Origin: a virus
DNA length: 52,834 nucleotides
Virus record (IMG/VR): IMGVR_UViG_3300023179_000144
Coordinates: 1-52,834 of that record
Strand: one strand, 5' to 3'
Part shown: piece by piece, positions 14,336 to 20,707 of the stretch
Position numbering within the stretch: position 1 is the first letter of the stretch
How the letters are laid out: every line of letters begins with the position of its first letter
Made by a program: the position numbers and the translations under genes
Notes under the pieces: generated by a model
Seen by the model: only the letters and a program-made list of their open reading frames with translations
Told to the model about the DNA's origin: nothing
Database searches by the model: none

Positions 14336-14392
14336 ATGTACAAGTATAAATTATGGTGTAGGCAATATTTTCAACTATATAGGGTAGAATAA
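14336..14392 (+). CDS. Possible 18-residue coupled leader peptide
   Basis: ATG 14336 to TAA 14390-14392, where the stop shares a base with the ATG of the A-type carrier gene (TAATG). The peptide is [18 protein letters not shown]. Translation would bring ribosomes to the next start. The weak ribosome site makes this tentative. Confidence 0.3.
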   Translation: MYKYKLWCRQYFQLYRVE

Positions 14393-14712
14393 TGCTCACA
14401 GTTACAGATAAAGCGTTTAATCAAATACGACAAGTTCAACTAGAAGAAAATGAAACTTCTCCTTTAAGAGTTTTCATTCAGGGTGGAGGTTGTTCGGGAT
14501 TTCAGTATGGCTTTACGTTTGATGAAAAACAAGGTGATGATGATTTCGTATTAGAGAAAGATGGGATAAAATTATTAGTTGATGCCATGTCCATGTCTTA
14601 TCTGGATGGAGCCGAAATAGATTATAAAAAAGATATAGCATCTGCACAGTTTGTAATTAAAAATCCTAACGCTACAACTACTTGTGGTTGTGGCTCATCT
14701 TTCGCGGCATAA
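14392..14712 (+). CDS. A-type iron-sulfur cluster carrier (IscA/ErpA/HesB family)
   Basis: Carries Fe-S clusters from scaffold to apo-enzymes. 106 residues, the normal family length, with the three ligand cysteines C34 ([11 protein letters not shown]), C98 and C100 (TTCGCGSSF at the C-terminus). The family signature is intact, so it should be functional. It lies directly upstream of iscU and the two probably form one transcript. HesB-like genes are known auxiliary genes in T4-like marine phages. I cannot separate IscA from ErpA by eye. Confidence 0.92.
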   Translation: MLTVTDKAFNQIRQVQLEENETSPLRVFIQGGGCSGFQYGFTFDEKQGDDDFVLEKDGIKLLVDAMSMSYLDGAEIDYKKDIASAQFVIKNPNATTTCGCGSSFAA

Positions 14713-14714
14713 AA

Positions 14715-15110
14715 ATGTCTTACTCTTCTCAAGTATTAGATCACTACGAAAATCCTCGTAACGTTGGCTCTTTTGCTAAAGAAGTGAAAAGAATAGGTAC
14801 CGGCATGGTTGGAGCACCTGCCTGCGGAGATGTAATGAAGTTACAGATACAAGTAAACGAAGAGGGTGTTATCACAGATGCGAAATTCAAAACGTATGGC
14901 TGCGGCTCAGCGATCGCAAGTTCATCACTCGTTACGGAATGGGTCAAGGGTAAGACGCTGGATGAGGCGGGATCTCTTAAGAATACTCAAATCGCCGAAC
15001 ATCTTGCACTCCCCCCAGTTAAAATACATTGCTCAATTCTTGCTGAAGACGCGATCAAGGCTGCTATAAAAGACTTCAGAGATAGGTATGAAAACATTCA
15101 ATCAAATTAG
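14715..15110 (+). CDS. iscU: IscU iron-sulfur cluster scaffold
   Basis: Scaffold on which IscS sulfur and iron form [2Fe-2S] clusters. The start at 14715 gives 131 residues (E. coli 128) and the normal beginning MSYSSQVLDHYENPRN. All active residues are present: C37 and D39 (PACGDV), C63 (YGCGSA), H105 and C106 (KIHCS). The HscA-binding motif LPPVK (99-103) is intact. The sequence is very close to proteobacterial IscU. A 60-base sample (14881-14940) has 29 G/C, against 21 at 15301-15360, suggesting recent acquisition. No iscS, hscA or fdx is present here. Confidence 0.95.
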   Translation: MSYSSQVLDHYENPRNVGSFAKEVKRIGTGMVGAPACGDVMKLQIQVNEEGVITDAKFKTYGCGSAIASSSLVTEWVKGKTLDEAGSLKNTQIAEHLALPPVKIHCSILAEDAIKAAIKDFRDRYENIQSN

Positions 15111-15534
15111 AGAAGCATTTAGCGGTCAAAAACCAGATGTTCAGTCTGATACTATGAACTTAAATGACATGCATAAGTATCTTGGTGCTGCTAAAATGAA
15201 GCTAATTATAAATCATCCTGATTTTAAAGAGCATTTTTCTACCCCTATGACGACTAGAACGCCAATTGGTGCAAGGTTTAGAAGAACTAATGGCGTAGAG
15301 CGTGTTGAGATTGCTCATGCACCAATAGGTGATAATAAGTTTAGAAAAATGGTAACGTTTACATTGGGTCACAGCGGTCGAAAAATTTCTCAGACAGATA
15401 CTTTTGTAAATAGAAACGATGATAGATATTCTAGCGTAGAAGGCAAGCCTATAAAATGGGATCACTTCAAAACCAATATTCATAAAGTAGATGCTGCCTT
15501 AGAAAAAAGATTGAAAAAGAAAAGAAAGGAGTAG
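15088..15534 (+). CDS. Hypothetical protein, 148 aa
   Basis: Begins MKTFNQIREAFSG, a phage N-terminal form common in virion and internal proteins, and ends in a very basic tail (DAALEKRLKKKRKE). The middle is beta-rich with repeated Arg. It overlaps the end of iscU by 23 bases and is followed by the endolysin. Function unknown; a structural or DNA-binding role is possible. Confidence 0.55.
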   Translation: MKTFNQIREAFSGQKPDVQSDTMNLNDMHKYLGAAKMKLIINHPDFKEHFSTPMTTRTPIGARFRRTNGVERVEIAHAPIGDNKFRKMVTFTLGHSGRKISQTDTFVNRNDDRYSSVEGKPIKWDHFKTNIHKVDAALEKRLKKKRKE

Positions 15535-15536
15535 CA

Positions 15537-16169
15537 ATGGAATTTGAATTTGATTTCACAGTAGACCATGTCAGGGCACTGTTGCCTAAGGTAAAAAACC
15601 ATGATGAATGGTTTGAATCGATGGTTGATGCCTTACCTCAATACAACATTTATAATGTAGAGAGAGTCGCTGCTTTTATTGCGCAATGCGCACACGAGTC
15701 TGGTGGTTTTACCATGTTATCAGAGAATTTAAATTACTCTGCAGACGGTCTGCGTAAAGTTTTCCCTAAATACTTTCCTAATGCTGAGATTGCACAACAA
15801 TATCATAGACAGCCTGAAAAGATTGCAAATAGAGTCTATGCAAGCAGAATGGGTAATGGGCCCGAATCATCTGGCGAAGGATTTAGATACAGAGGTCGCG
15901 GTCTTATTCAATTGACTGGTAAAGATAATTATAAACGTTGTAGTAATTATATGTTTGAGGATGATACACTGCTTCAACAACCTGATGTGCTTACTCAACC
16001 TTATTACGCTTTACATTCTGCGTGTTGGTTTTGGACCGCAAATAAATTAAATGACCTGGCTGACACGCAAGACTTAAGAATGATGACAAAGAGAATTAAT
16101 GGTGGTTTTATTGGTCTAGATGATCGTGTTAAACATTATAACCATGCTTTAGAAGTATTACAAACATAA
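15537..16169 (+). CDS. Endolysin, glycoside hydrolase family 19 type
   Basis: Cleaves peptidoglycan (the chitinase-like fold used in many phage lysozymes). 210 residues. Catalytic acid E54 lies in AHESGGF (52-58), with E63 in LSENLNY (61-67) the likely second acid; GEGFRYRGRGLIQLTG follows, a strong GH19 signature, and TKRINGGFIGLDDR near the end is typical. No signal peptide, so it needs a holin; a holin candidate is at 24557-24862 on the other strand. Confidence 0.9.
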   Translation: MEFEFDFTVDHVRALLPKVKNHDEWFESMVDALPQYNIYNVERVAAFIAQCAHESGGFTMLSENLNYSADGLRKVFPKYFPNAEIAQQYHRQPEKIANRVYASRMGNGPESSGEGFRYRGRGLIQLTGKDNYKRCSNYMFEDDTLLQQPDVLTQPYYALHSACWFWTANKLNDLADTQDLRMMTKRINGGFIGLDDRVKHYNHALEVLQT

Positions 16170-16170
16170 C

Positions 16171-16827
16171 ATGAAAACATTTCGCCATGTACCAGTTGAT
16201 CTACCTTTAATAAAGCAAGTCAATCTAGAAAATAAACGTTTATATGAAACATCTATGGGAAACAAATACCCATCGATTACTACAGTGTTGTCTGAATATA
16301 ATAAACATGTTATAATGGAATGGCGTAAAAGGGTAGGGGCCGATAATGCAAATAGTATAGCTGCAGCTGCCTCGAGGCGTGGCACTAAGGTCCATTCTAT
16401 TATTGAGGCTTATCTTAAAAACGATGATGCACCGATAGAAGATAAGTTAGATCTCGATAGATTTTTTTCTTTGGAACCTTTCTTAGACTGCATTGATAAT
16501 ATACATGTTCAAGAGAAAGGTTTATATTCCGATCACCTAAGGATAGCTGGAACAGTAGACTGTATTGCTGAGTATAATGGTAAGTTATCTGTTATTGATT
16601 TTAAGACATCTTCTAAACCAAAGAAGAAAGAATGGATTGATAATTACTTTATGCAATGTGCAGCATATGCAATCATGTACGAAGAAAGAACCGGTACTCC
16701 AATCAATAGGCTAGTTATTATGATTTCTGTTGAGCAGGACGCACCGCAAATATTTTTAGAGAAAAGAGATAATTGGGTCAAGCAACTTTTACATTATAGA
16801 GATTTGTATGAAAGAAAAAAGACGTAA
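16171..16827 (+). CDS. PD-(D/E)XK exonuclease (RecB/Cas4-like fold)
   Basis: 218 residues. Metal-site residues: D130 (AGTVDCI), then D143 and K145 (VIDFKTSS), and Q162 in MQCAAYA, the order of the RecB-nuclease family; an upstream helix RRGTKVHSIIEAYL (69-82) carries the family H and E. T4-like marine phages often carry such a nuclease. Its job may be recombination or host DNA breakdown (inference). It overlaps the start of the halogenase gene by 20 bases. Confidence 0.85.
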   Translation: MKTFRHVPVDLPLIKQVNLENKRLYETSMGNKYPSITTVLSEYNKHVIMEWRKRVGADNANSIAAAASRRGTKVHSIIEAYLKNDDAPIEDKLDLDRFFSLEPFLDCIDNIHVQEKGLYSDHLRIAGTVDCIAEYNGKLSVIDFKTSSKPKKKEWIDNYFMQCAAYAIMYEERTGTPINRLVIMISVEQDAPQIFLEKRDNWVKQLLHYRDLYERKKT

Positions 16828-17950
16828 AAAATTAGCTGTAATTGGAAGAGGCACTGCTGGTTGTCTATCAATTGCTCATTTTCAAAGATGGTCTGATTTT
16901 GATATAGAGTGGTATTTTGATCCAAACATTAAACCTCAAGCAGTTGGAGAAGGTTCTACTGCTTCTCTTCCTTATAACCTTTTTGATTATTTAAATTTTA
17001 CCATTGTCGACTTAGAAAAAATACATGGCACACTTAAAGGCGGAATAAAAAAGACAAATTGGGGATATAAAGATTATATACACCCTTTTCCTGGCAATGT
17101 TCATGGATATCATTTCAATGCTGTAAAATTGCAAGAGATGATCATTGATAAATTAAGCAATCATCCAAGAATAAAAATAACAGAGAAAAACGTTAGTGAT
17201 GATTCTATAGATAGTGATTTCGTAATGAATTGCATGGGTGCACCCAAAGAAAAAGATGAACGATTCATATACAGCAACCACATTCCTGTCAACTCAGCCT
17301 ACGTTACTCAATGTTATTGGGAAGGTGTAAAATTTGAATATACACTGACTATAGCAAGACCATATGGCTGGGTATTTGGTATTCCTCTTCTTAACAGATG
17401 TAGTATTGGTTACATGTTTAACAGCAGTATTAATAGTTTAGAAGAAGTAAAAGAAGATGTAAAAAATGTTTTTAAAGAATACGGATTGACGCCTAGTCAA
17501 GATACTAATCATTTAAAATTTAAAAATTATTATCGTAATCAAAATTGTACTGGAAGAGTTGTTTATAATGGTAATGCTAGTTTTTTCTTGGAGCCATTGG
17601 AGGCAACCAGCTTAGCATTTGTAAATCATATTAACAGAAATGCTTTTGACCATTGGTATGATAAGACATCTGTTGAAACCGTTAACACAAAATACAACGA
17701 TTTAATAAGTCAAATAGAATCAGTAATAATGTTACACTATGCAGCTGGTTCTAAATTTGATACAGAATTTTGGAAATTTGCAAAGGCTAGAGGGCTAGAA
17801 AACTTTTTAAGGTTTATTAATACAGATACATTTTTAAAGATAAGGCAAAGCATACTTTTAAATGAACCTGAAATAGGTACATGGCCGCCTTATTCTTGGG
17901 AAGTTAATTTACATAATTTAGGTTTAATGAAATACCTATCAGCAAAATAG
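16808..17950 (+). CDS. Flavin-dependent (tryptophan-type) halogenase
   Basis: Predicted FAD enzyme that chlorinates or brominates an aromatic or other substrate using reduced flavin. 380 residues, shorter than bacterial PrnA-type enzymes (about 510-530). FAD site: VIGRGTAGCLS (11-21); VGEGSTASLP (46-55) matches the GEAT motif region. K77 (GTLKGGIKKTNWG) lines up with the lysine essential for hypohalous-acid transfer. The WxWxIP signature is WVFGIP (188-193), with Phe for the second Trp. T4-like marine phages carry similar genes. Substrate unknown; activity not certain. Confidence 0.8.
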   Translation: MKEKRRKKLAVIGRGTAGCLSIAHFQRWSDFDIEWYFDPNIKPQAVGEGSTASLPYNLFDYLNFTIVDLEKIHGTLKGGIKKTNWGYKDYIHPFPGNVHGYHFNAVKLQEMIIDKLSNHPRIKITEKNVSDDSIDSDFVMNCMGAPKEKDERFIYSNHIPVNSAYVTQCYWEGVKFEYTLTIARPYGWVFGIPLLNRCSIGYMFNSSINSLEEVKEDVKNVFKEYGLTPSQDTNHLKFKNYYRNQNCTGRVVYNGNASFFLEPLEATSLAFVNHINRNAFDHWYDKTSVETVNTKYNDLISQIESVIMLHYAAGSKFDTEFWKFAKARGLENFLRFINTDTFLKIRQSILLNEPEIGTWPPYSWEVNLHNLGLMKYLSAK

Positions 17951-17951
17951 A

Positions 17952-17959
17952 TATAAATA
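17952..17959 (+). promoter_or_regulatory. T4-type late promoter TATAAATA upstream of the tmRNA
   Basis: An exact late consensus two bases after the halogenase stop. The expected start is near 17965, just before the tmRNA acceptor piece. An inverted repeat ATACAA/TTGTAT overlaps it (17957-17974). This suggests the tmRNA is made late, with virion genes. Confidence 0.6.
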
Positions 17960-17970
17960 CAATTATAGTT

Positions 17971-18214
17971 GTATGAAGCAAGCAGAAAAGTGCTGCGGAC
18001 GCCGGGGCAGTACCGGCCAGGTCCACCAAAAATACATTCGGAACACGATACTTGATTATTTTTGATGGGCCTGAACAAGTTTCGACGGGGCAAATAGTAA
18101 GTAAGTGGACAACTCGTTAGGCGAAGGACGTAATCCTAGCAAAAGCAAATAGACGCAAACGACGACTATTTTTATCAGGACCTTAAGCTAGCCGCTTAAA
18201 CCTGACGGGGTATT
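17971..18214 (+). ncRNA. ssrA: Circularly permuted (two-piece) tmRNA
   Basis: tmRNA rescues stalled ribosomes and tags the nascent chain for proteolysis. The acceptor part comes first: T-arm stem GCCGG/CCGGC (18001-18005, 18013-18017) with loop GGCAGTA, then CAGGTCC (18018-18024), A, and CCA at 18026-18028. After 38 bases comes the 5' part: GGGCCTG (18067-18073), which pairs with CAGGTCC over seven pairs, with G-U at pair three, the alanine identity signal. AAGTTTCGACGGGG follows. The resume codon GCA is at 18155, and the tag is ANDDYFYQDLKLAA with stop at 18197-18199, ending in the LAA degron. The outer 5' boundary is approximate. Confidence 0.92.
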
Positions 18215-18256
18215 GGCAGTTCACCTTGTTACCCAAAGAACTGCCTTTTTATTTTT
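18215..18256 (+). terminator. Terminator of the tmRNA transcript
   Basis: GGCAGTTC (18215-18222) pairs with GAACTGCC (18238-18245) around a 15-base loop, followed by TTTTTATTTTT. It ends the tmRNA precursor before the gene at 18282. Confidence 0.85.
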
Positions 18257-18281
18257 ACACACAAACACAAAGGAGAAGTAA

Positions 18282-18548
18282 ATGAGTAATATGACACCAT
18301 TCGAAATTCGTTTAGAGTTATTAAAGTTGTCGAAAGACATGCTTAGTGAGGATTATTTTGCTAAGCGTTCAGTATCAGAAAACAACTGGCAAACCGCTTG
18401 TGAAAATGCAAGACAGCGCGGCGAACCTCTACCCCTCCAACCAGATCTTCCAGCCTATCCTCATGAAGAAGATGTTATAAAAAAGGCAAATATGCTTAAT
18501 GGATTTGTTTCACAAATCCCATCGGCTGAAAAACCAATTAGGCAGTAA
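18282..18548 (+). CDS. Conserved hypothetical phage protein, 88 aa
   Basis: ATG at 18282 after AAAGGAGAAG, an excellent ribosome site. The sequence (MTPFEIRLELLKLSKDMLSEDYFAKR, then YPHEEDVIKKANMLNGFVSQ) is a type I recall from T4-like marine phages without a known function. It stands alone between the tmRNA terminator and a perfect hairpin at 18551. Confidence 0.65.
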   Translation: MSNMTPFEIRLELLKLSKDMLSEDYFAKRSVSENNWQTACENARQRGEPLPLQPDLPAYPHEEDVIKKANMLNGFVSQIPSAEKPIRQ

Positions 18549-18550
18549 AA

Positions 18551-18572
18551 AACAGGGGGTATACCCCCTGTT
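18551..18572 (+). terminator. Perfect palindrome hairpin, probable terminator
   Basis: A 22-base palindrome: nine pairs with core CAGGGGG/CCCCCTG around a TATA loop. It lies a few bases after the stop of the gene at 18548. No long T-run follows, so termination strength is uncertain. Confidence 0.55.
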
Positions 18573-18581
18573 GGAGATTCT

Positions 18582-19109
18582 ATGGACAAAATAATAAAAA
18601 TATTACTAACTTGTCTTTCTGCTTTACTTGTTGGTAATTTATTTTTAGATTTTATTAATTATAAACTTGAAATTTTAAGAACTGAGCAAGCTGAAACTAA
18701 GTATACCACTATGGCTGAGCGTGAAAGACAACTTGAATGTTTAGCTAGAAATATTTACTTTGAAGCAGGAAAAGAATCGTTTGAAGGCAAGGTAGCTGTA
18801 GCACAGGTTACTATCAATAGATCAGAATCAGGAATTTTCCCTAGTGATATTTGTAAAGTAATTTATCAAAAAAATATTTTTATGGAAAGAGTAGTGTGTC
18901 AATTTAGTTGGTATTGCCAACAGGTTAACAAAAAACATATACAGCCAGAAACATACAAAGAATGTTACGCTGTTGCAAAAAAGGTTTTGTTAGAAGGATT
19001 TAGACTTGACATTTTAAATGAAGCCATGTATTATCATGCAACCTACATTAATCCAAAGTGGAGAAAAGAAAAAGTAGCAGTTATTGGAAACCATATTTTT
19101 TATAAGTAA
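18582..19109 (+). CDS. SleB-type cell wall hydrolase with N-terminal membrane anchor
   Basis: 175 residues. Residues 4-25 form a hydrophobic signal anchor (IIKILLTCLSALLVGNLFLDF). The rest matches the SleB/Hydrolase_2 family: LARNIYFEAGKESFEGKVAVAQVTINR, with E61 the expected catalytic acid, then CQFSWYC and NEAMYYHATYINPKW. Predicted to cut peptidoglycan as a lytic transglycosylase-like enzyme in the periplasm. Together with the GH19 protein it gives the phage two soluble or anchored wall enzymes. Confidence 0.85.
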   Translation: MDKIIKILLTCLSALLVGNLFLDFINYKLEILRTEQAETKYTTMAERERQLECLARNIYFEAGKESFEGKVAVAQVTINRSESGIFPSDICKVIYQKNIFMERVVCQFSWYCQQVNKKHIQPETYKECYAVAKKVLLEGFRLDILNEAMYYHATYINPKWRKEKVAVIGNHIFYK

Positions 19110-19111
19110 AA

Positions 19112-19447
19112 ATGAAACAAAACGCAAAAATGAACTTTAAAATCCCTTCCCTAGATTTACAAAAAATTATTGAGTATTGTAAAACTAATCTTACCCATGC
19201 AACAGCGGAAACCATTTCCTGGGTCGGTGTAATGCTAATTCATGCAGCTACTGTCCCAACCATGATTGCATTAATGACGGGTCTATCTGATAAGACACCA
19301 CCCATTGAATTAGTTTTAATTATTTGGGGTGGACTAGCTTTGTTCTATGTTAGAGCAGCAATACTAAAGGATATGCTTAATGTAATTACAATAGGTTTTG
19401 GCTTTTTAATTCATGCTGTAATGTTAGCATTGGTAATGTTTAAATGA
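19112..19447 (+). CDS. Small membrane protein, about three helices
   Basis: 111 residues with hydrophobic segments near 37-57 (ISWVGVMLIHAATVPTMIALM), 67-84 (IELVLIIWGGLALFYVRA) and 90-110 (VITIGFGFLIHAVMLALVMF). It follows the SleB-type hydrolase by two bases and overlaps gp33. Could be a holin or antiholin-like protein by size and context, or a T4-like protein of unknown role. An alternative start is Met7 at 19130. Confidence 0.6.
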   Translation: MKQNAKMNFKIPSLDLQKIIEYCKTNLTHATAETISWVGVMLIHAATVPTMIALMTGLSDKTPPIELVLIIWGGLALFYVRAAILKDMLNVITIGFGFLIHAVMLALVMFK

Positions 19448-19704
19448 ATGATATAAAAGATTTAACTGATGGATTAGTAATTACTAAAAGATTTAGATCA
19501 TCCAATGAATTTTCTATTCACATAGAAGAACAAGTAAGGTCACTTAATATTAGTTATATGGAAGCTATTATTACTTATTGCAATGAACAAGACATTGATG
19601 TAGAAAGAATAGCTGGATTGATTAGTTCTTCTTTAAAAGATAAAATCCAACTTGAAGCTGAAGAATTAAATATGATAAAGAGAGGTGGTAGGTTACCCTT
19701 ATGA
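19444..19704 (+). CDS. 33: Late-transcription co-activator gp33-like
   Basis: gp33 links the gp45 sliding clamp and RNA polymerase for late transcription. 86 residues (T4 112). The pattern FSIHIEEQVRSLNISYMEAIITYCNEQDIDVERIAGLISSSLKDKIQ with EAEELNMIKRG matches my memory of gp33 of T4-like marine phages. Its place right before gp59 and gp32 fits T4 order (33-59-32). It overlaps both neighbours by ATGA-type junctions. Confidence 0.7.
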   Translation: MNDIKDLTDGLVITKRFRSSNEFSIHIEEQVRSLNISYMEAIITYCNEQDIDVERIAGLISSSLKDKIQLEAEELNMIKRGGRLPL

Positions 19705-20279
19705 TTATGACAGAATTTGAAGTGTATCGGTTTTACTTGGCATTAAAATTACATTTTACAACAGACAAATATGATGTTATTAAACAAAAAGGTAGAGTAA
19801 GAGCAAAGCGTGCGGCATTTGCAAAACGCAATGATTTAATTTCTATTAAGAAAATTGCAAAGAATTATTCGGATGAAGAGGTAGTAAATTTTTTGGTTGC
19901 AAACTTTGTATCCGGCGACAGATGGGGTGGAATATTTGATACCGAAGCAAATGAAAGATATCTTTCATGGAAAAAAAGAATTGAGGGTTTAACGTATACA
20001 TTTACTGAAGATATCAATAAATTATTTTCAAATAACATCAATCCTTTTAGTTGCTCGAAAGAAGAACATTCCTATATAATAAAACAATACTTAAGAAATA
20101 ATGTTTCTATAGAAACATTAGTTGTCATAGATTCATTTAGATCATTTGTAGATGAATATGATCAAATATATAAAGAAGATATAGTTTGGCCAGATATTTC
20201 AAGAATTATTAAAAAGTATAAACCGTTTCTAAAATTTAATAAAGAAAAACTCTATGCAATCTATAGAACAAGATCTTAA
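19701..20279 (+). CDS. 59: Replicative helicase loader gp59
   Basis: gp59 loads helicase gp41 on forks covered by gp32. 192 residues (T4 217). Alignable features: YRFYLALKLHFTTDKYDVIKQKGRVR near the N-terminus (T4 has YKLYLMIKQHMNGKYDVIKY), AKRNDLISIKKIAKNY, LVANFVSGDRWGG, and SIETLVVIDSFRSFVDEYDQ with W before the C-terminal KIIKKYK segment. It lies two small genes upstream of gp32, its partner. ATG at 19701 or 19707 could be the start. Confidence 0.88.
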   Translation: MIMTEFEVYRFYLALKLHFTTDKYDVIKQKGRVRAKRAAFAKRNDLISIKKIAKNYSDEEVVNFLVANFVSGDRWGGIFDTEANERYLSWKKRIEGLTYTFTEDINKLFSNNINPFSCSKEEHSYIIKQYLRNNVSIETLVVIDSFRSFVDEYDQIYKEDIVWPDISRIIKKYKPFLKFNKEKLYAIYRTRS

Positions 20280-20472
20280 TTATACTGGTGCGAAAATTAA
20301 GCGCCTAGAGGAAAATATAGTAGACCTTCAAGATGCGGTTTCTCATTATGCTGATCAACTTAAAGAAACACAAAAATTTTTAATTAAACTTGCACACAAC
20401 CAAGCTGAACTCACTAAAAGAATTAGTGCCTGGCCGTATATCGTAGTGGCTGACGACAGTGAAGAAGCATAA
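20254..20472 (+). CDS. Small coiled-coil protein, conserved in T4-like marine phages
   Basis: 72 residues with a long heptad region (IKRLEENIVDLQDAVSHYADQLKETQKFLIKLAHNQAELTKR), then SAWPYIVV. I recall the same LQDAVSxYA...AELxKRISAWPYI pattern in T4-like marine phages beside gp32. It overlaps gp59 by 26 bases. Function unknown; a link to the gp59/gp32 replication module is inferred from place only. Confidence 0.65.
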   Translation: MQSIEQDLNYTGAKIKRLEENIVDLQDAVSHYADQLKETQKFLIKLAHNQAELTKRISAWPYIVVADDSEEA

Positions 20473-20493
20473 CAGGAGATTTATTGCATTACT

Positions 20494-20682
20494 ATGAGTG
20501 ACACAAAACAATATGAAAATTACGACCGCGAAAAAAAATTGCATCGTGTGGAAAAACAAAAAAGTAAGGTTGCAAAGCATCGCAAATACATATATAATAT
20601 GTTGACTAAGGATAACTTAGATGACGAATTTGATCAGCTGTATGATGATGAATATTTTAATACAAAAATTAAGCGCCGTTAA
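20494..20682 (+). CDS. Hypothetical charged protein, 62 aa
   Basis: Highly charged: a basic helix (REKKLHRVEKQKSKVAKHRK), then an acidic patch (DDEFDQLYDDEYF) and a basic end. AGGAG lies about 18 bases upstream. It sits between the coiled-coil gene and gp32. Not recognised. Confidence 0.55.
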   Translation: MSDTKQYENYDREKKLHRVEKQKSKVAKHRKYIYNMLTKDNLDDEFDQLYDDEYFNTKIKRR

Positions 20683-20707
20683 TATATCGTAAATAAGGAG
20701 AAGTAAC

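Noticed and set aside
17890-18093. Minus-strand frame of 67 residues across the tmRNA
   Set aside because: It lies over the tmRNA acceptor and 5' pieces and the end of the halogenase; no family features.
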